Shown here one piece after another: positions 1-8,609 of a DNA stretch of 64,000 nt (the first letter of the stretch is position 1; each line of letters opens with the position of its first letter). Under the pieces are notes generated by a model, which did no database searches, had not been told where the DNA came from, and worked only from the letters and a program-made list of their open reading frames with translations. The DNA is from Fen-1364 sp049515135 (GTDB lineage Bacteria; Spirochaetota; Spirochaetia; SZUA-6; Fen-1364). A program made the translations under genes and the position numbers. The stretch spans positions 1 through 64,000 of the forward strand of contig JBEKUJ010000012.1 of the NCBI GenBank assembly GCA_049515135.1. Reading direction: 5' to 3'.

Positions 1-630
1 CTTGATGTTGGCCAGATCCACCTGCTCCTGCAGGAGAGAGCGGATGACAGGATCGTCAAAGGAAAGGGCCCAGCGGTAATATGCTCCGTACAACCTTCTC
101 TCCGCCTCGAACAAGTCGAACGGAGGGGCGCGTCTGTCCAGGAGAGCGTCGTGCAGCTCGAAGGCAAAGAGGTAGTTCCATGTGGCAAGCTTGCGCGCAA
201 GGGAGATGGGGTCCGGAGACTGGGCCAGCTCTGCCAGCTGCGCCTCGGGGAATGCGCCCGCCGGGAGCAGCGCGGATGAAATCTCCCGCGGACGGGCCCT
301 TGCCTCAATTCCCCTGAGCACGGCCAGGATATTCTGCAGGTCCCAGCGGGCAAACTGCGTGTCCAGCAGCGCCCGCACGCCCGGCGGGGCCATGGCGCGC
401 ACCCGTGAGAAGGAGCTGGCCAGGTCCCGGCGCAGCGCCCACTCTATCGCGGTGATGCCGGCCTGCTCAGTAAGGGCTTCCCGCAGCATCGGGCCGTACG
501 GGGAGGCCAGCAGAGCGTCCATGGGCAGGTCCTCTGAATCCAGGCTGAGGATCTGCTCGAAGAACTCGTTGTGGAGCAGCTGGGCTCCCATGGCCCTGAC
601 CCGGGCGTTCAGGTAATCGTACTCACCCAT
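1..630 (-). CDS. ntpC: V-type ATP synthase subunit C (partial, 3' end beyond window)
   Basis: The reading frame is open from an ATG at 630 to the window edge (210 codons), so the C-terminus is missing. It starts MGEYDYLNARVRAMG, the typical opening of the AC39 (vATP-synt_AC39) family, and continues as an all-helical protein without membrane segments. The family forms the funnel that joins the central stalk to the membrane c-ring. It overlaps the end of the subunit E gene by 8 bp, which implies translational coupling within the V-ATPase operon. The catalytic A and B and stalk D and F genes would be expected just outside the window. Identity rests on the N-terminal motif plus operon position; I did not align it. 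Confidence 0.75.
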   Translation of the reverse strand, partial: MGEYDYLNARVRAMGAQLLHNEFFEQILSLDSEDLPMDALLASPYGPMLREALTEQAGITAIEWALRRDLASSFSRVRAMAPPGVRALLDTQFARWDLQNILAVLRGIEARARPREISSALLPAGAFPEAQLAELAQSPDPISLARKLATWNYLFAFELHDALLDRRAPPFDLFEAERRLYGAYYRWALSFDDPVIRSLLQEQVDLANIK

Positions 631-1225
631 TGAGGGTACGCGCGATCTGGGTCTCCAGGATGACTTCCGCGGACGCCAGCCGGACCCCGAGGCTGTTGTC
701 GGCCCTGATCCTGCCGTCTGCCGATGAAACAATGACCGAGCCGGGGGCCAGGTCCTGGCCGGCAACCTGGCACCCTTTTCCGAGCTCGGCCAGGATGTCG
801 CGGCACATCTGTTGATCCGCGCGGGCAACCGAGACCACGGCAGCGTCGCGAACAATCTCCAGTGCTTCGGCTATGAGTGTCTTCATGGCATCAGGGTAGC
901 GGGGAGAGCGAACAAGAGAATCTATGCGCTCCCGTGCCGTCTGGATCGCGAGCTGGTACGCCCGGTGCAGGCCCGTCAGCCGCTCTGCTTGGGCTTCCAT
1001 GCGCGTCTGGCCCTGGAGCCTGTCTTCATCCACGCGCGCAAGCTTCTCCGTGAGCTGCGACGCCTCCTGGGCAGCGGCTCGGATCCTGGCATCGGCATCT
1101 GCATGGATCCGGGCCGCACGGTCGCCGGCCTCGCCGAGGATTCTCTGTTTCTCCGCCTCAGCTTCCCGATCGATCTCTGCAACCAGGGCTGCCGCTTCGG
1201 CGTCCAGCGGGGTGTCACCTGTCAC
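623..1225 (-). CDS. ntpE: V-type ATP synthase subunit E
   Basis: A 200-aa protein. The first ~100 residues are a charged, Ala/Glu/Arg-rich coiled coil (AEIDREAEAEKQRILGEA) and the rest is a compact alpha/beta domain ending in LETQIARTLNG. This is the architecture of the peripheral-stalk subunit E, which pairs with the G/H coiled coil to hold the catalytic head against rotation. The late motif GSVIVSSADGRIRADNSLGV matches the conserved E-subunit region around 'G(G)V.V.S.DG.I.V.NT'. It overlaps subunit K by 4 bp and subunit C by 8 bp. Confidence 0.8.
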   Translation of the reverse strand: MTGDTPLDAEAAALVAEIDREAEAEKQRILGEAGDRAARIHADADARIRAAAQEASQLTEKLARVDEDRLQGQTRMEAQAERLTGLHRAYQLAIQTARERIDSLVRSPRYPDAMKTLIAEALEIVRDAAVVSVARADQQMCRDILAELGKGCQVAGQDLAPGSVIVSSADGRIRADNSLGVRLASAEVILETQIARTLNG

Positions 1226-1566
1226 AGCGCGAAGATCAGTACAACGGCCACCACGAACCCCAGGATGACCATGGTCTCAGGGATGGCGATGAGCAGGATG
1301 ATGGTCCCCGCCGTATCCGGCTTTTCCGCGATGGTTCCGCAGCCCGCAGCGCCGATCCTGCTCTGGGCAATGGCGGTGCCGAAAGCCGGCAGGCCAATGG
1401 CAAGGGCCGCGGCAATGGCTATCAGGGCCCCCGGAATGGTCCTGTCCTTTGGCGTCTGGTTTGCCTGGTCGGTGGTCGCGTCAGCCGCCCATGTGGCTCC
1501 GGCGCTGATGACCAGCAGGACCAGCGCCGCCAGGGCGCAGATCACGATCCTTCGTGTTGTGTTCAC
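1222..1566 (-). CDS. ntpK: V-type ATP synthase subunit K (rotor proteolipid)
   Basis: A 114-aa membrane protein. Residues 7-28 form a cleavable-looking signal or extra helix ending ATWAADA, followed by a polar linker (29-42). Two membrane helices then form a hairpin (about 43-67 and 86-113). The second contains IPETMVILGF with Glu97, the expected ion-binding carboxylate of rotor proteolipids. Most V-type K subunits have two fused hairpins (~155 aa); this one carries a single hairpin with an N-terminal leader, closer to an F-type c subunit in size. The coupling ion (H+ or Na+) cannot be decided by eye. It overlaps both neighbours by 4 bp. Confidence 0.85.
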   Translation of the reverse strand: MNTTRRIVICALAALVLLVISAGATWAADATTDQANQTPKDRTIPGALIAIAAALAIGLPAFGTAIAQSRIGAAGCGTIAEKPDTAGTIILLIAIPETMVILGFVVAVVLIFAL

Positions 1567-3521
1567 GCGAGCTCACCTCCGATTTTTCGAAGCGGAGAGA
1601 ATCTTCTCCCGCCGCTCTGGTAGAACTTAGAAAAAAACTCGACGTATTGCAGGCGAAGACCCTGGATTGTCGGGTCGATGATCCCGAGTACAAGGTTGAG
1701 GGCGTGGATCAGAACCGCGACCATGAGCGCGAACGCGATGTTGGCGATCATCCCGGCAAACATCCGGGCCAGGAGCCCAAGCACGACGGAAGCCATGCCG
1801 ATGGCCATTATCCGTGCGTAAGAAAGGATATTCCCCATGGTGCTCAGAACCTCCAGGGGCAGGAGAAGCCCATGGGATGGCTTTCGCACAATCTGATAGC
1901 CGAGGACCCCGGCAAAAAGAACTGCCGTGACGATTGTCGCCGTTGTGAAAGCCGGTGGAAGGAACCCCATCATGCGGCCGACGGCAAAGAGCAACAGGAG
2001 AATCCCCAGGATTCGCGCAAGGCTGCCCCAGGCATCGCCGGACCGGCCTTTCCTTGCCGCGCTGACCACTCCGAGGACGAGGCCAAGGATGATCTGGAAG
2101 ATTCCGAGGCCAAGGGCCACATACAGGTAGCCCAGGATCGGGCCGGACATGTCTGCCTGTCCCAGCACCAGCCTCTCCTCCCACAAGGGCCGCAGCCCGA
2201 TATCGTGCCCGAGGGTGCCGAACATCTCACCGAACACGAAGCCGAAGGCGATTGTGGAAAGCGCGCAGAAGGCCAGGATGACCGAGAGGGTCCTCAGGAG
2301 CTTCGTCTTTCTTCCCAGAAAGAAAAGGAGCACTGAACCGGCAAGAAGCACGGATCCATATCCAACATCTCCCAGCATGAGCCCGAACATGAGGGGGAAG
2401 AATATGGAAAGGCTGATGGTGGGGTCGATGGTTCCATACTGAGGGAGGGAGAGTATGGACAGGAGCGGCTCGAAGGACCGGGCCGGCCTGGGATTGTCCA
2501 GAAGGACTGGCGGGATGCCCATCTCCTTGCTTCGAAAAGGGCGCGCAACCACGGCAGGACCGAGGGTGGAGCCCAGCAGGGAGCTCAGGCGCATCAGCCT
2601 CCCGCGCGCCACCCAACCCCTGATCACGAAGGCATATGTGGTGCGGGCGAACTTGGGGAGACTGTCATACCGGGCCAGGAGGTTATTGCACGCGTACTGC
2701 ATGGCAAGGAGGCTCGGGCCGTTCTGCTCGTAGAAGTCTTCTGCCTGCGACTGCAGATCCAGGAGGTGGTCCTTCAGCGTGGAAAGCTCCCGGGCAATGC
2801 CGGTGAACACCTCCATGAATGGTTTGTCACGTGTGTAGCCGGGGAGGAGCATCTCCGCGATTCCCGCCCGAGAAAGAAAGGTCCGAACGCCGGGGCCGCT
2901 TGAGCGGGGAATGCCGATCAGGGCTGCGGTCCTTCCCCGGCTGATGCCGGCTGAGTGGTAGAGGTAGCTCCCGCCGGTGAGGGAGGCAAGCTCCCGGGAC
3001 AGCAGGGTCCTGGCAAGCTTGTTCCTGTCTTCAAAGATAACTCCGAGATGCTCCCGATCTTCTGAGAGCTCTCCCGCCTGAACGAGCGGGGCAAGCGCCC
3101 GGACCACCTCCTCATACGCTGAGAGAAGCTGGATGTCTTCCATCATGTTGCCTTCGCGGCGGGCAAAGGAGCGCACCTTGGCGTGAAGGGAACGCGCGGT
3201 TGCGCTCATGGAGGAGACGGGCTGGCCGTCCCACCGTCTGTACTGCTCCACCAGCGCTCGGGAGGACTGAATGCGGCCAAGGACAACGGATGGCACGCGG
3301 GACAGCGACTCCTGGAGCATGCGGGAAAGCGCTTCACAGGCGTCCTTGTCAGCAAGATCGGCATCAGTGAGGTGGATTCGATGAAGAGGCTTGTCCCCGT
3401 CCACGGCGGCAAGGGGGACTTCTTCCACGTGGAGCACGCCGGCGTCCTGGATCAGCTGTACCGTCTGATCGAAAAGCGGCAGGGGTCCCATGATCTCCAC
3501 GCTGGACATGCGCACGATCAT
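1563..3521 (-). CDS. ntpI: V-type ATP synthase subunit I (stator a-subunit)
   Basis: A 652-aa protein with the V_ATPase_I layout. The cytoplasmic N-terminal half (about 1-350) is rich in coiled coil, starts MIVRMSSVEIMGP, and contains SRALVEQYRRWDG. The C-terminal half (about 375-640) has seven to eight membrane helices, including FFPLMFGLMLGDVGYGSVLL and LSTMGNILSYARIMAIGMAS, both strongly conserved in the family. The Arg in the latter segment is the expected half-channel arginine. It provides the ion half-channels against the proteolipid ring. It overlaps its neighbours by 4 bp on each side. Confidence 0.92.
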   Translation of the reverse strand: MIVRMSSVEIMGPLPLFDQTVQLIQDAGVLHVEEVPLAAVDGDKPLHRIHLTDADLADKDACEALSRMLQESLSRVPSVVLGRIQSSRALVEQYRRWDGQPVSSMSATARSLHAKVRSFARREGNMMEDIQLLSAYEEVVRALAPLVQAGELSEDREHLGVIFEDRNKLARTLLSRELASLTGGSYLYHSAGISRGRTAALIGIPRSSGPGVRTFLSRAGIAEMLLPGYTRDKPFMEVFTGIARELSTLKDHLLDLQSQAEDFYEQNGPSLLAMQYACNNLLARYDSLPKFARTTYAFVIRGWVARGRLMRLSSLLGSTLGPAVVARPFRSKEMGIPPVLLDNPRPARSFEPLLSILSLPQYGTIDPTISLSIFFPLMFGLMLGDVGYGSVLLAGSVLLFFLGRKTKLLRTLSVILAFCALSTIAFGFVFGEMFGTLGHDIGLRPLWEERLVLGQADMSGPILGYLYVALGLGIFQIILGLVLGVVSAARKGRSGDAWGSLARILGILLLLFAVGRMMGFLPPAFTTATIVTAVLFAGVLGYQIVRKPSHGLLLPLEVLSTMGNILSYARIMAIGMASVVLGLLARMFAGMIANIAFALMVAVLIHALNLVLGIIDPTIQGLRLQYVEFFSKFYQSGGRRFSPLRKIGGELA

Positions 3522-3871
3522 TGGGGGTCTCCCGGCCAGACCGCGGAGACGACGATGGAGGCCGCTTTCTGGCAGTTTTCCTCCGCTTTCTTCAGGAGCG
3601 CAGCGGTCTGCGCGGCAAGCTCAGCCCGCAGGGACTGTGCGCGGGTCCGGCTGGCGGCAAGACTCTCCGCCCGCTGGCGCTCCATGAGCTGCGGCAGCTC
3701 CTCACGGGCTTTGCGCTCCCGCTCCTCCGCCGCCTGCTGGGCGTTCGTGACCAGCTGTCGGGCGGAAGCGGCGGCTGCTTCCAGATAGCTTTTGAGTCTG
3801 TCTTCCTCCCGGGAGATAGAAGGAACGAGGGAATCTTTTTCTTCGTGGTCGATCACCGGTTTTTTTGGCAT
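3518..3871 (-). CDS. V-type ATPase peripheral-stalk coiled-coil subunit (G/H-like)
   Basis: A 117-aa, highly charged protein that is almost entirely predicted coiled coil (EERERKAREELPQLMERQRA), with no membrane segment. It is the first gene of the operon and overlaps subunit I by 4 bp. Bacterial and archaeal V-ATPases carry a short helical G or H subunit in this position that dimerises with subunit E. Identity is inferred from position and composition, since low-complexity coiled coils have little diagnostic sequence. The start ATG at 3871 has no obvious ribosome-binding site, and I see no convincing promoter in the ~120 bp upstream. Confidence 0.6.
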   Translation of the reverse strand: MPKKPVIDHEEKDSLVPSISREEDRLKSYLEAAAASARQLVTNAQQAAEERERKAREELPQLMERQRAESLAASRTRAQSLRAELAAQTAALLKKAEENCQKAASIVVSAVWPGDPQ

Positions 3872-3991
3872 AGTGGATACTCAAGCCAACCAGCAGCACG
3901 ACCCTTTGCTGTCACACGTTTTGCTCGACGCCAGGTCGCATCAGCGCGCAGGGAAATGGTAACACAGCACCGGCCGGACCGCAAGATGCGT

Positions 3992-4174
3992 CTATCTTTT
4001 CAAAGCGGCAAGAAAGTCCCTGATCTTTTCGTAGCTGGTGATGTATCGCAGCTCCTCGGCGATGGCCCCGAACTTGCGCCTGTCCCCCGCTGCCTGGAGC
4101 TGGAGGACCCTGGAGACCTGCTCCGGTGTCATTGCGCCGATGCGGATGAGGTAGTCACCGATTTTCTCTGACAC
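3992..4174 (-). CDS. Small MshEN/GspE-N-like protein
   Basis: A 60-aa protein starting at a GTG (4174) behind a clear GGAGG six bases upstream; longer upstream starts would run into the divergent aguB gene. It begins SEKIGDYLIRIGAMTPEQV and ends EKIRDFLAALKR. The pattern 'IGdyLi.iGamT.eQv..vL..Q....rkFG.ia..l' resembles the N-terminal domain of GspE/PilB/MshE secretion ATPases (MshEN), which in some proteins binds c-di-GMP. Here it stands alone. It precedes the V-ATPase operon on the same strand with a 120-bp gap, so co-transcription is possible. Function unknown. Confidence 0.6.
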   Translation of the reverse strand: MSEKIGDYLIRIGAMTPEQVSRVLQLQAAGDRRKFGAIAEELRYITSYEKIRDFLAALKR

Positions 4175-4292
4175 CTGGAGCCTCCATGAAGGACCCCACG
4201 CAGAAGCTCGACGCGATGCCTGACTGGCGGACTGCACAGATTCTACCACACCCGGGCGACAAGTCAATTCGAAAGAGGTATCCTCATGGACC

Positions 4293-5186
4293 ATGAGTAC
4301 GGCTTCCAAGTTCACCGTTGGCCTGGTGCAGATGACGCCGACCCTTGACCCGGACGCCAACCTCAGGAGGGCGCTGGAGCTGGTGGGCCGGGCAGCGAGG
4401 GATGGCGCTCGTGTAGTCTGCCTGCCCGAGCTTTTTCGCTCCCCGTACTTCTGCCAGAGCGAGAATGCCCGGTCGTTCGATCTCGCAGAACCTGTTCCCG
4501 GGCCGACCACAAATGCACTTGCCGCGGTTGCTGCGGAGAACAGGATCACCGTGATCGCGCCGGTTTTCGAGCGCAGGGCGCCAGGGCTGTATCACAACAG
4601 CGCCGCTGTCATCGGAGAAGAAGGGGAGATGGTAGGGCTCTATCGCAAGATGCACATACCCGATGACCCGGGGTACTTTGAGAAGTTCTATTTCACCCCA
4701 GGGGACCTTGGTTACCGGGCATTTGACACGCCAGTGGGGCGAATCGGCACCCTCATCTGCTGGGACCAATGGTACCCGGAGGCTGCGCGGCTCACGTCGC
4801 TGCGAGGGGCTGCGGTCCTCTTCTACCCGACGGCAATCGGGTGGCACCCCCGGGAGAAGGCGGCACTGGGAGCTGATCAGCGCGATGCCTGGATCACGAT
4901 CCAGCGAAGTCATGCAATTGCAAACGGGGTGTATGTGGCCGCGGTCAACCGCGCGGGCATCGAGCGCGAGGCGGGAGGAGAGGGGATTGAGTTCTGGGGC
5001 GGTTCCTTCCTCTGCGATCCTTTCGGCGCGGTAGTGGCCCGGGCCGCCACGGACGGGGAGGAGATCGTCCTTGGGGAGGTCGAACCTTCCAGGATCGAGG
5101 AGGTACGACGAAACTGGCCATTCCTGCGGGACAGGCGGATCGATTCCTACACCGACCTGGACAGACGGTTCATCGACGACGCATGA
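4293..5186 (+). CDS. aguB: N-carbamoylputrescine amidase (nitrilase superfamily)
   Basis: A 297-aa carbon-nitrogen hydrolase. The catalytic triad of the nitrilase fold is visible: Glu in VCLPELF, Lys in LYRKMHIPDD and nucleophilic Cys in IGTLICWDQWYPEAARL. The YRKMHIPDDPGYFEKFYFTPGD stretch is typical of N-carbamoylputrescine amidohydrolases, which convert N-carbamoylputrescine to putrescine, CO2 and ammonia. The assignment is supported by the next gene, agmatine deiminase, which makes its substrate and overlaps by 4 bp. The length is normal and the protein is cytoplasmic. Confidence 0.93.
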   Translation: MSTASKFTVGLVQMTPTLDPDANLRRALELVGRAARDGARVVCLPELFRSPYFCQSENARSFDLAEPVPGPTTNALAAVAAENRITVIAPVFERRAPGLYHNSAAVIGEEGEMVGLYRKMHIPDDPGYFEKFYFTPGDLGYRAFDTPVGRIGTLICWDQWYPEAARLTSLRGAAVLFYPTAIGWHPREKAALGADQRDAWITIQRSHAIANGVYVAAVNRAGIEREAGGEGIEFWGGSFLCDPFGAVVARAATDGEEIVLGEVEPSRIEEVRRNWPFLRDRRIDSYTDLDRRFIDDA

Positions 5187-6250
5187 CAGACCAGCTCGGA
5201 GAGCCGCGAATGCCGGCCGAGTGGGAGCCGCACGAGGCGACATGGATGGCGTGGCCGCACAATCGATCGGACTGGCCGGGGAAGTTCGCCCCCATTCCCT
5301 GGGTATTCGGGGAGATGGTCCGCACGGTAGCGGCGGGAGAAAAGGTGCGCATCCTCGCGGGCTCAGCCGGCCTGGAACGGCAGGCGCGCCGGCTCCTTTC
5401 CCGCATCGGCGCGCCGGAGGCGGAGTTCTTCAGGATCTCCACGGACCGCGCCTGGGCGCGGGATTTCGGCCCGATTTTCGTCCGGAGTGAAAGCCCCGTG
5501 CCCCGGCTGACGGTGGCGGGATTTCGCTTCAACGCGTGGGCCAAATACCCCGACCACGCGAGGGATCGCAAGGTGGCGCAGCGCATAGCGAAAGTCCTGG
5601 ACCTTGCATACCTGCCTGCGCGTTGCAAGGGAAGGGAGGTGGTGCTGGAAGGCGGGAGCATTGATGTGAACGGCCGGGGCACGCTCCTCACCACGGAGGA
5701 GTGCCTCCTGGACAGGGAGGTCCAGGCCCGCAATCCGCACCTCGAGCGGAAGGACATCGAGACGGTCATGAGGGACTCTCTTGGCGTCTCGAATGTCCTC
5801 TGGCTCGGCCGCGGGATCGCGGGGGACGACACTCACGGCCACGTGGACGATCTGTGCAGGTTCGTTGCCCCTGAGACCGTCGTGCTGTGCCGCGAGCATG
5901 ATCCCCATGACGCAAACTACCGGGCGCTGGAGGAAAACCGCGAAAGGCTGGAAGGATACCGGCTGGAGAATGGATCTCGAGTGCAGGTGGCATTCCTGCC
6001 AATGCCGGCGCCGATTTTCATGGACGGCCAGCGGCTGCCGGCCAGCTACGCCAATTTCTACATATCCAACAGCGCTGTCATTGTCCCCACCTTCAATGAT
6101 CCCAACGATCGAGTCGCCCTGGGAACGCTCGCAGAGCTTTTCCCTGACCGGACTGTTGCCGGAATCCACGCAGTGGACCTGGTATGGGGGCGCGGCACGC
6201 TCCACTGCCTGACGCAGCAGGAGCCCCGTCAGCCATCCAGCTCGCCGTGA
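5183..6250 (+). CDS. aguA: Agmatine deiminase
   Basis: A 355-aa member of the peptidyl-arginine-deiminase (Porph_ppad) family. Near the N-terminus MPAEWEPHEATWMAWPHN is the family signature. AGDDTHGHVDDLCRFV carries catalytic Asp/His residues, and RGTLHCLTQQEP holds the nucleophilic Cys close to the C-terminus. It hydrolyses agmatine to N-carbamoylputrescine, the substrate of the upstream aguB product, so the two genes complete an arginine-decarboxylase-dependent putrescine route. No arginine decarboxylase is present in the window. The ATG lies in an ATGA overlap with aguB. Confidence 0.95.
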   Translation: MTDQLGEPRMPAEWEPHEATWMAWPHNRSDWPGKFAPIPWVFGEMVRTVAAGEKVRILAGSAGLERQARRLLSRIGAPEAEFFRISTDRAWARDFGPIFVRSESPVPRLTVAGFRFNAWAKYPDHARDRKVAQRIAKVLDLAYLPARCKGREVVLEGGSIDVNGRGTLLTTEECLLDREVQARNPHLERKDIETVMRDSLGVSNVLWLGRGIAGDDTHGHVDDLCRFVAPETVVLCREHDPHDANYRALEENRERLEGYRLENGSRVQVAFLPMPAPIFMDGQRLPASYANFYISNSAVIVPTFNDPNDRVALGTLAELFPDRTVAGIHAVDLVWGRGTLHCLTQQEPRQPSSSP

Positions 6251-6326
6251 TGGAATCCGCACGGGGAGGGAGTCAACCGGTACAGCGCGACCGGGAACGC
6301 GCCGATACTGCTTGTGGAGTATCCTG

Positions 6327-7115
6327 ATGCCGACAAAGCTCTTTTTTCCCCTTGCGCTCCTTCTGTTTCCCGCATTTCTTTCCGCCCAGGTCCTCCGTGT
6401 CGCTTCCTACAACGTGGACGGGCTGGGCGGGCAGCGCAAGGACTACATGGCCCTTGCGAAGGTGATCAACAACTTCGACGTCGTTGCCGCGGAGGAAGTT
6501 GTGGATGCCGGGGGGCTGGAGAAAGTCCTCAGCCTGCTGGCAGACGGATGGGAAGCGGCAAGCAGTGAGAAAGAAACCCCCGCGGTGAACCATAAGGAGT
6601 TTTTCGGCTTCTTTTACAACGATCGCGTCGAGCTGTACAGGATGCTGGGTCCTTACCCCGGAACCGGGGAGTTCTCCCGTCCACCGTATGGGGCGAACTT
6701 CAAAGTGAAAGGCTCTCCGTTCTCTTTCAACCTGGTGGCATGTCACATCGATTCCAGTCGCGGCGCGCGCGCCCGGGCCGCCGAGGTGGATCGCCTGGGC
6801 GAGGTATACAAGTACTTCGAGAAGCTCACCGGCAACCGGGGGATGACGATACTTGCAGGGGACTTCGGCGAGGAGCGCATGCCCAGCTTTCGCGCGCTCA
6901 TGGCCCTGGGCGGACAGCAGGTCATTCCGAACAAGGCCACAACCATGGGGAAAAACGGGCTGGAGCGCGATGAAGACCACATTTTCGTCAGCCCGGCCCT
7001 GAGGCCCCGCATAGAAAAAGCGGATGTCCTCTACTGGACGCGTGACTTCGAAGGCTCCCGCAGCACGGTCTCCAACCATTTCCCCGTCTATCTTGTGCTC
7101 AAGGCGGGCAGGTAG
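6327..7115 (+). CDS. Secreted endonuclease/exonuclease/phosphatase-fold protein
   Basis: A 262-aa protein starting at 6327 (an in-frame ATG five codons upstream is also possible). Residues 1-20 are a signal peptide (LALLLFPAFLSAQ). The mature part reads like the EEP (DNase I-like) superfamily: LRVASYNVDGL at the start, VACHIDSS in the middle, TILAGDFGEE, and STVSNHFPVYLVL at the end, the usual 'SDHxPV' position with Asn instead of Asp. Substrate is unknown; nucleic acids, phospholipids and phosphoesters are all possible for this fold. It follows aguA by 76 bp and precedes trmO by 12 bp. Confidence 0.75.
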   Translation: MPTKLFFPLALLLFPAFLSAQVLRVASYNVDGLGGQRKDYMALAKVINNFDVVAAEEVVDAGGLEKVLSLLADGWEAASSEKETPAVNHKEFFGFFYNDRVELYRMLGPYPGTGEFSRPPYGANFKVKGSPFSFNLVACHIDSSRGARARAAEVDRLGEVYKYFEKLTGNRGMTILAGDFGEERMPSFRALMALGGQQVIPNKATTMGKNGLERDEDHIFVSPALRPRIEKADVLYWTRDFEGSRSTVSNHFPVYLVLKAGR

Positions 7116-7127
7116 CCAGGCGGGCTC

Positions 7128-7616
7128 ATGCCGTTCGTTGAGCCGATCGGGTACGTGCGGAACAGCCGCCGCGGCCTGGAGGACGACTACTGGGGCGGGC
7201 TGGATTCCGTCATCGAGCTTGTCGACGCCATCCATCCCGATGCGCTCCTCGGCCTGGAGGATTTCTCCCATGCCGAGGTGATCTATTATTTCCACCTGGT
7301 GGAGGATCCGAAGATCGTTCTGGGAGCGCGTCGCCCGAGGAACAATCCCGCGTGGCCCCTGGCGGGAATCTTCGCGCAGCGGGCAAAGAACCGGCCCAAC
7401 AGGATCGGGCTTACCACCGTCCGAATCCAAGGGCGCGAGGGCAGGCGGCTTCTGGTAACTGATCTGGATGCCGTGGACGGCACGCCTGTCCTGGACATCA
7501 AGCCGGTCATGTCGGAGTTCCTGCCCCGCGGCGAGGTGCGGCAGCCAGGATGGTCCCGCGAGCTGATGAAGGCTTACTGGCTTCCGGAATCAGGGCGCCC
7601 GCCCGGAGAGAGTTGA
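7128..7616 (+). CDS. trmO: TsaA/TrmO-like tRNA methyltransferase
   Basis: A 162-aa protein of the UPF0066/TrmO family. Conserved pieces are EPIGYVRN at the start, GLEDFSHAEVIYYFH, ARRPRNNPAWPLAGIFAQRAKNRPNRIGLT and VLDIKPVMSEF. TrmO uses S-adenosylmethionine to N6-methylate the t6A base at position 37 of certain tRNAs. It ends one base before the convergent NadD-like gene, so the two transcripts must terminate within coding sequence or overlap. Some family members are short and non-tRNA-acting, so the exact substrate is inferred. Confidence 0.85.
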   Translation: MPFVEPIGYVRNSRRGLEDDYWGGLDSVIELVDAIHPDALLGLEDFSHAEVIYYFHLVEDPKIVLGARRPRNNPAWPLAGIFAQRAKNRPNRIGLTTVRIQGREGRRLLVTDLDAVDGTPVLDIKPVMSEFLPRGEVRQPGWSRELMKAYWLPESGRPPGES

Positions 7617-8537
7617 TCAGGCGGTCTTGCTCTCATGACATGCCTGCCCACCATGATAGAGCCTGAGGGATTGAATCTCCGCAAACGTCGCGTAGGGCAC
7701 GGATGTCAGCGCCTCGGTGAACTTGCCCTCGCATAAGGCATGGCGTGCGGCCGTGGATGAGCAGACAAGCGGCATTGCGGGAAGAACATGGATGTCCAGG
7801 AATGTGTCAATGTGACCAGGCCTTGCACTTTGTCCGGGCCGATCGACGAAAACCGCTGACAAGGACTGTTCGGGCCCTGCGGCGGATCGAAGCCCGCCTG
7901 CAAGGCACTCCAGCTTCTCTATGGTGTCCGGCTCGCCGCGCTCGTTTCGCCGCCGGTAGTGGTCCGATCCGGCGATATAGAAGGCATGCATATGCAGGTG
8001 CGGATTGAGCGCGAGCAGCCGGCCCAGGTTCGTCTCCCCATCCAGATCGGTTCCTAGTGCAATTGGCGAATATGCGAAGAAAGGCTCGAATGTGTCGATG
8101 ACCTCGCGCGCCAGCCGATGCCGGTCCTCAGCCGTCAGCAGGAAGGGCTTGCGGGGATCCGCGCCGGCAACCACGAATACCACCCTGTCCAGTCTCATGA
8201 GGACCAGCGCCGTCAGGCCCACCAGTATGTGGCCCCAGTGGAGCGGATTGGCTGCCAGGGCATAGAAGCCGACTCTAAGCGGGTTCCCGTTTTCCCGGAC
8301 CGATGGAAATGTCTCTGCAAGCCGGACATCTCGAAGCGGATGAGTCTTGCCCGTCTGGACCATTTCAGCCAGCGCGTCGATCCTCTCAACCGCGCAAGCC
8401 GCGATTGCGTGGAGGTACGCGTGGCGCGCCCGCTCGGTTGCAAGCTGCGCCATTCCCTGGATCTGGATGAAGGTGAAGCGTCGTATGCGCCGCAGGGCTT
8501 CGTCGAGCGCCCGCCGAGTCGATGAAGTGTCGCCCAT
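7617..8537 (-). CDS. NadD-like nucleotidyltransferase with N-terminal extension
   Basis: A 306-aa protein. Residues ~1-85 are a helical extension. From ~88 a cytidylyltransferase-like Rossmann fold begins with VGFYALAANPLHWGHI, holding the HxGH nucleotide-binding motif. The second signature is near the C-terminus in PLVCSSTAARHALCEG (ISSTxxR type). These are hallmarks of nicotinate-nucleotide adenylyltransferases, but the protein is ~100 aa longer than NadD and lacks the usual 'GGSFDPvH' opening, so the substrate may differ. A good GGGAGGG ribosome-binding site precedes the ATG at 8537. Convergent with trmO, zero gap. Confidence 0.7.
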   Translation of the reverse strand: MGDTSSTRRALDEALRRIRRFTFIQIQGMAQLATERARHAYLHAIAACAVERIDALAEMVQTGKTHPLRDVRLAETFPSVRENGNPLRVGFYALAANPLHWGHILVGLTALVLMRLDRVVFVVAGADPRKPFLLTAEDRHRLAREVIDTFEPFFAYSPIALGTDLDGETNLGRLLALNPHLHMHAFYIAGSDHYRRRNERGEPDTIEKLECLAGGLRSAAGPEQSLSAVFVDRPGQSARPGHIDTFLDIHVLPAMPLVCSSTAARHALCEGKFTEALTSVPYATFAEIQSLRLYHGGQACHESKTA

Positions 8538-8609
8538 GGCCTCTACCCTCCCGCAAGGTATACCGCCCAGGCTTGGTGTGGGTTGCTATCGACTGACTAT
8601 CAAGAAACG

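Noticed and set aside
6273..7430. 385-codon minus-strand ORF opposite the EEP-fold and trmO genes
   Set aside because: Shadow frame: the plus strand holds two recognisable families over the same stretch, and the minus translation has no motif.
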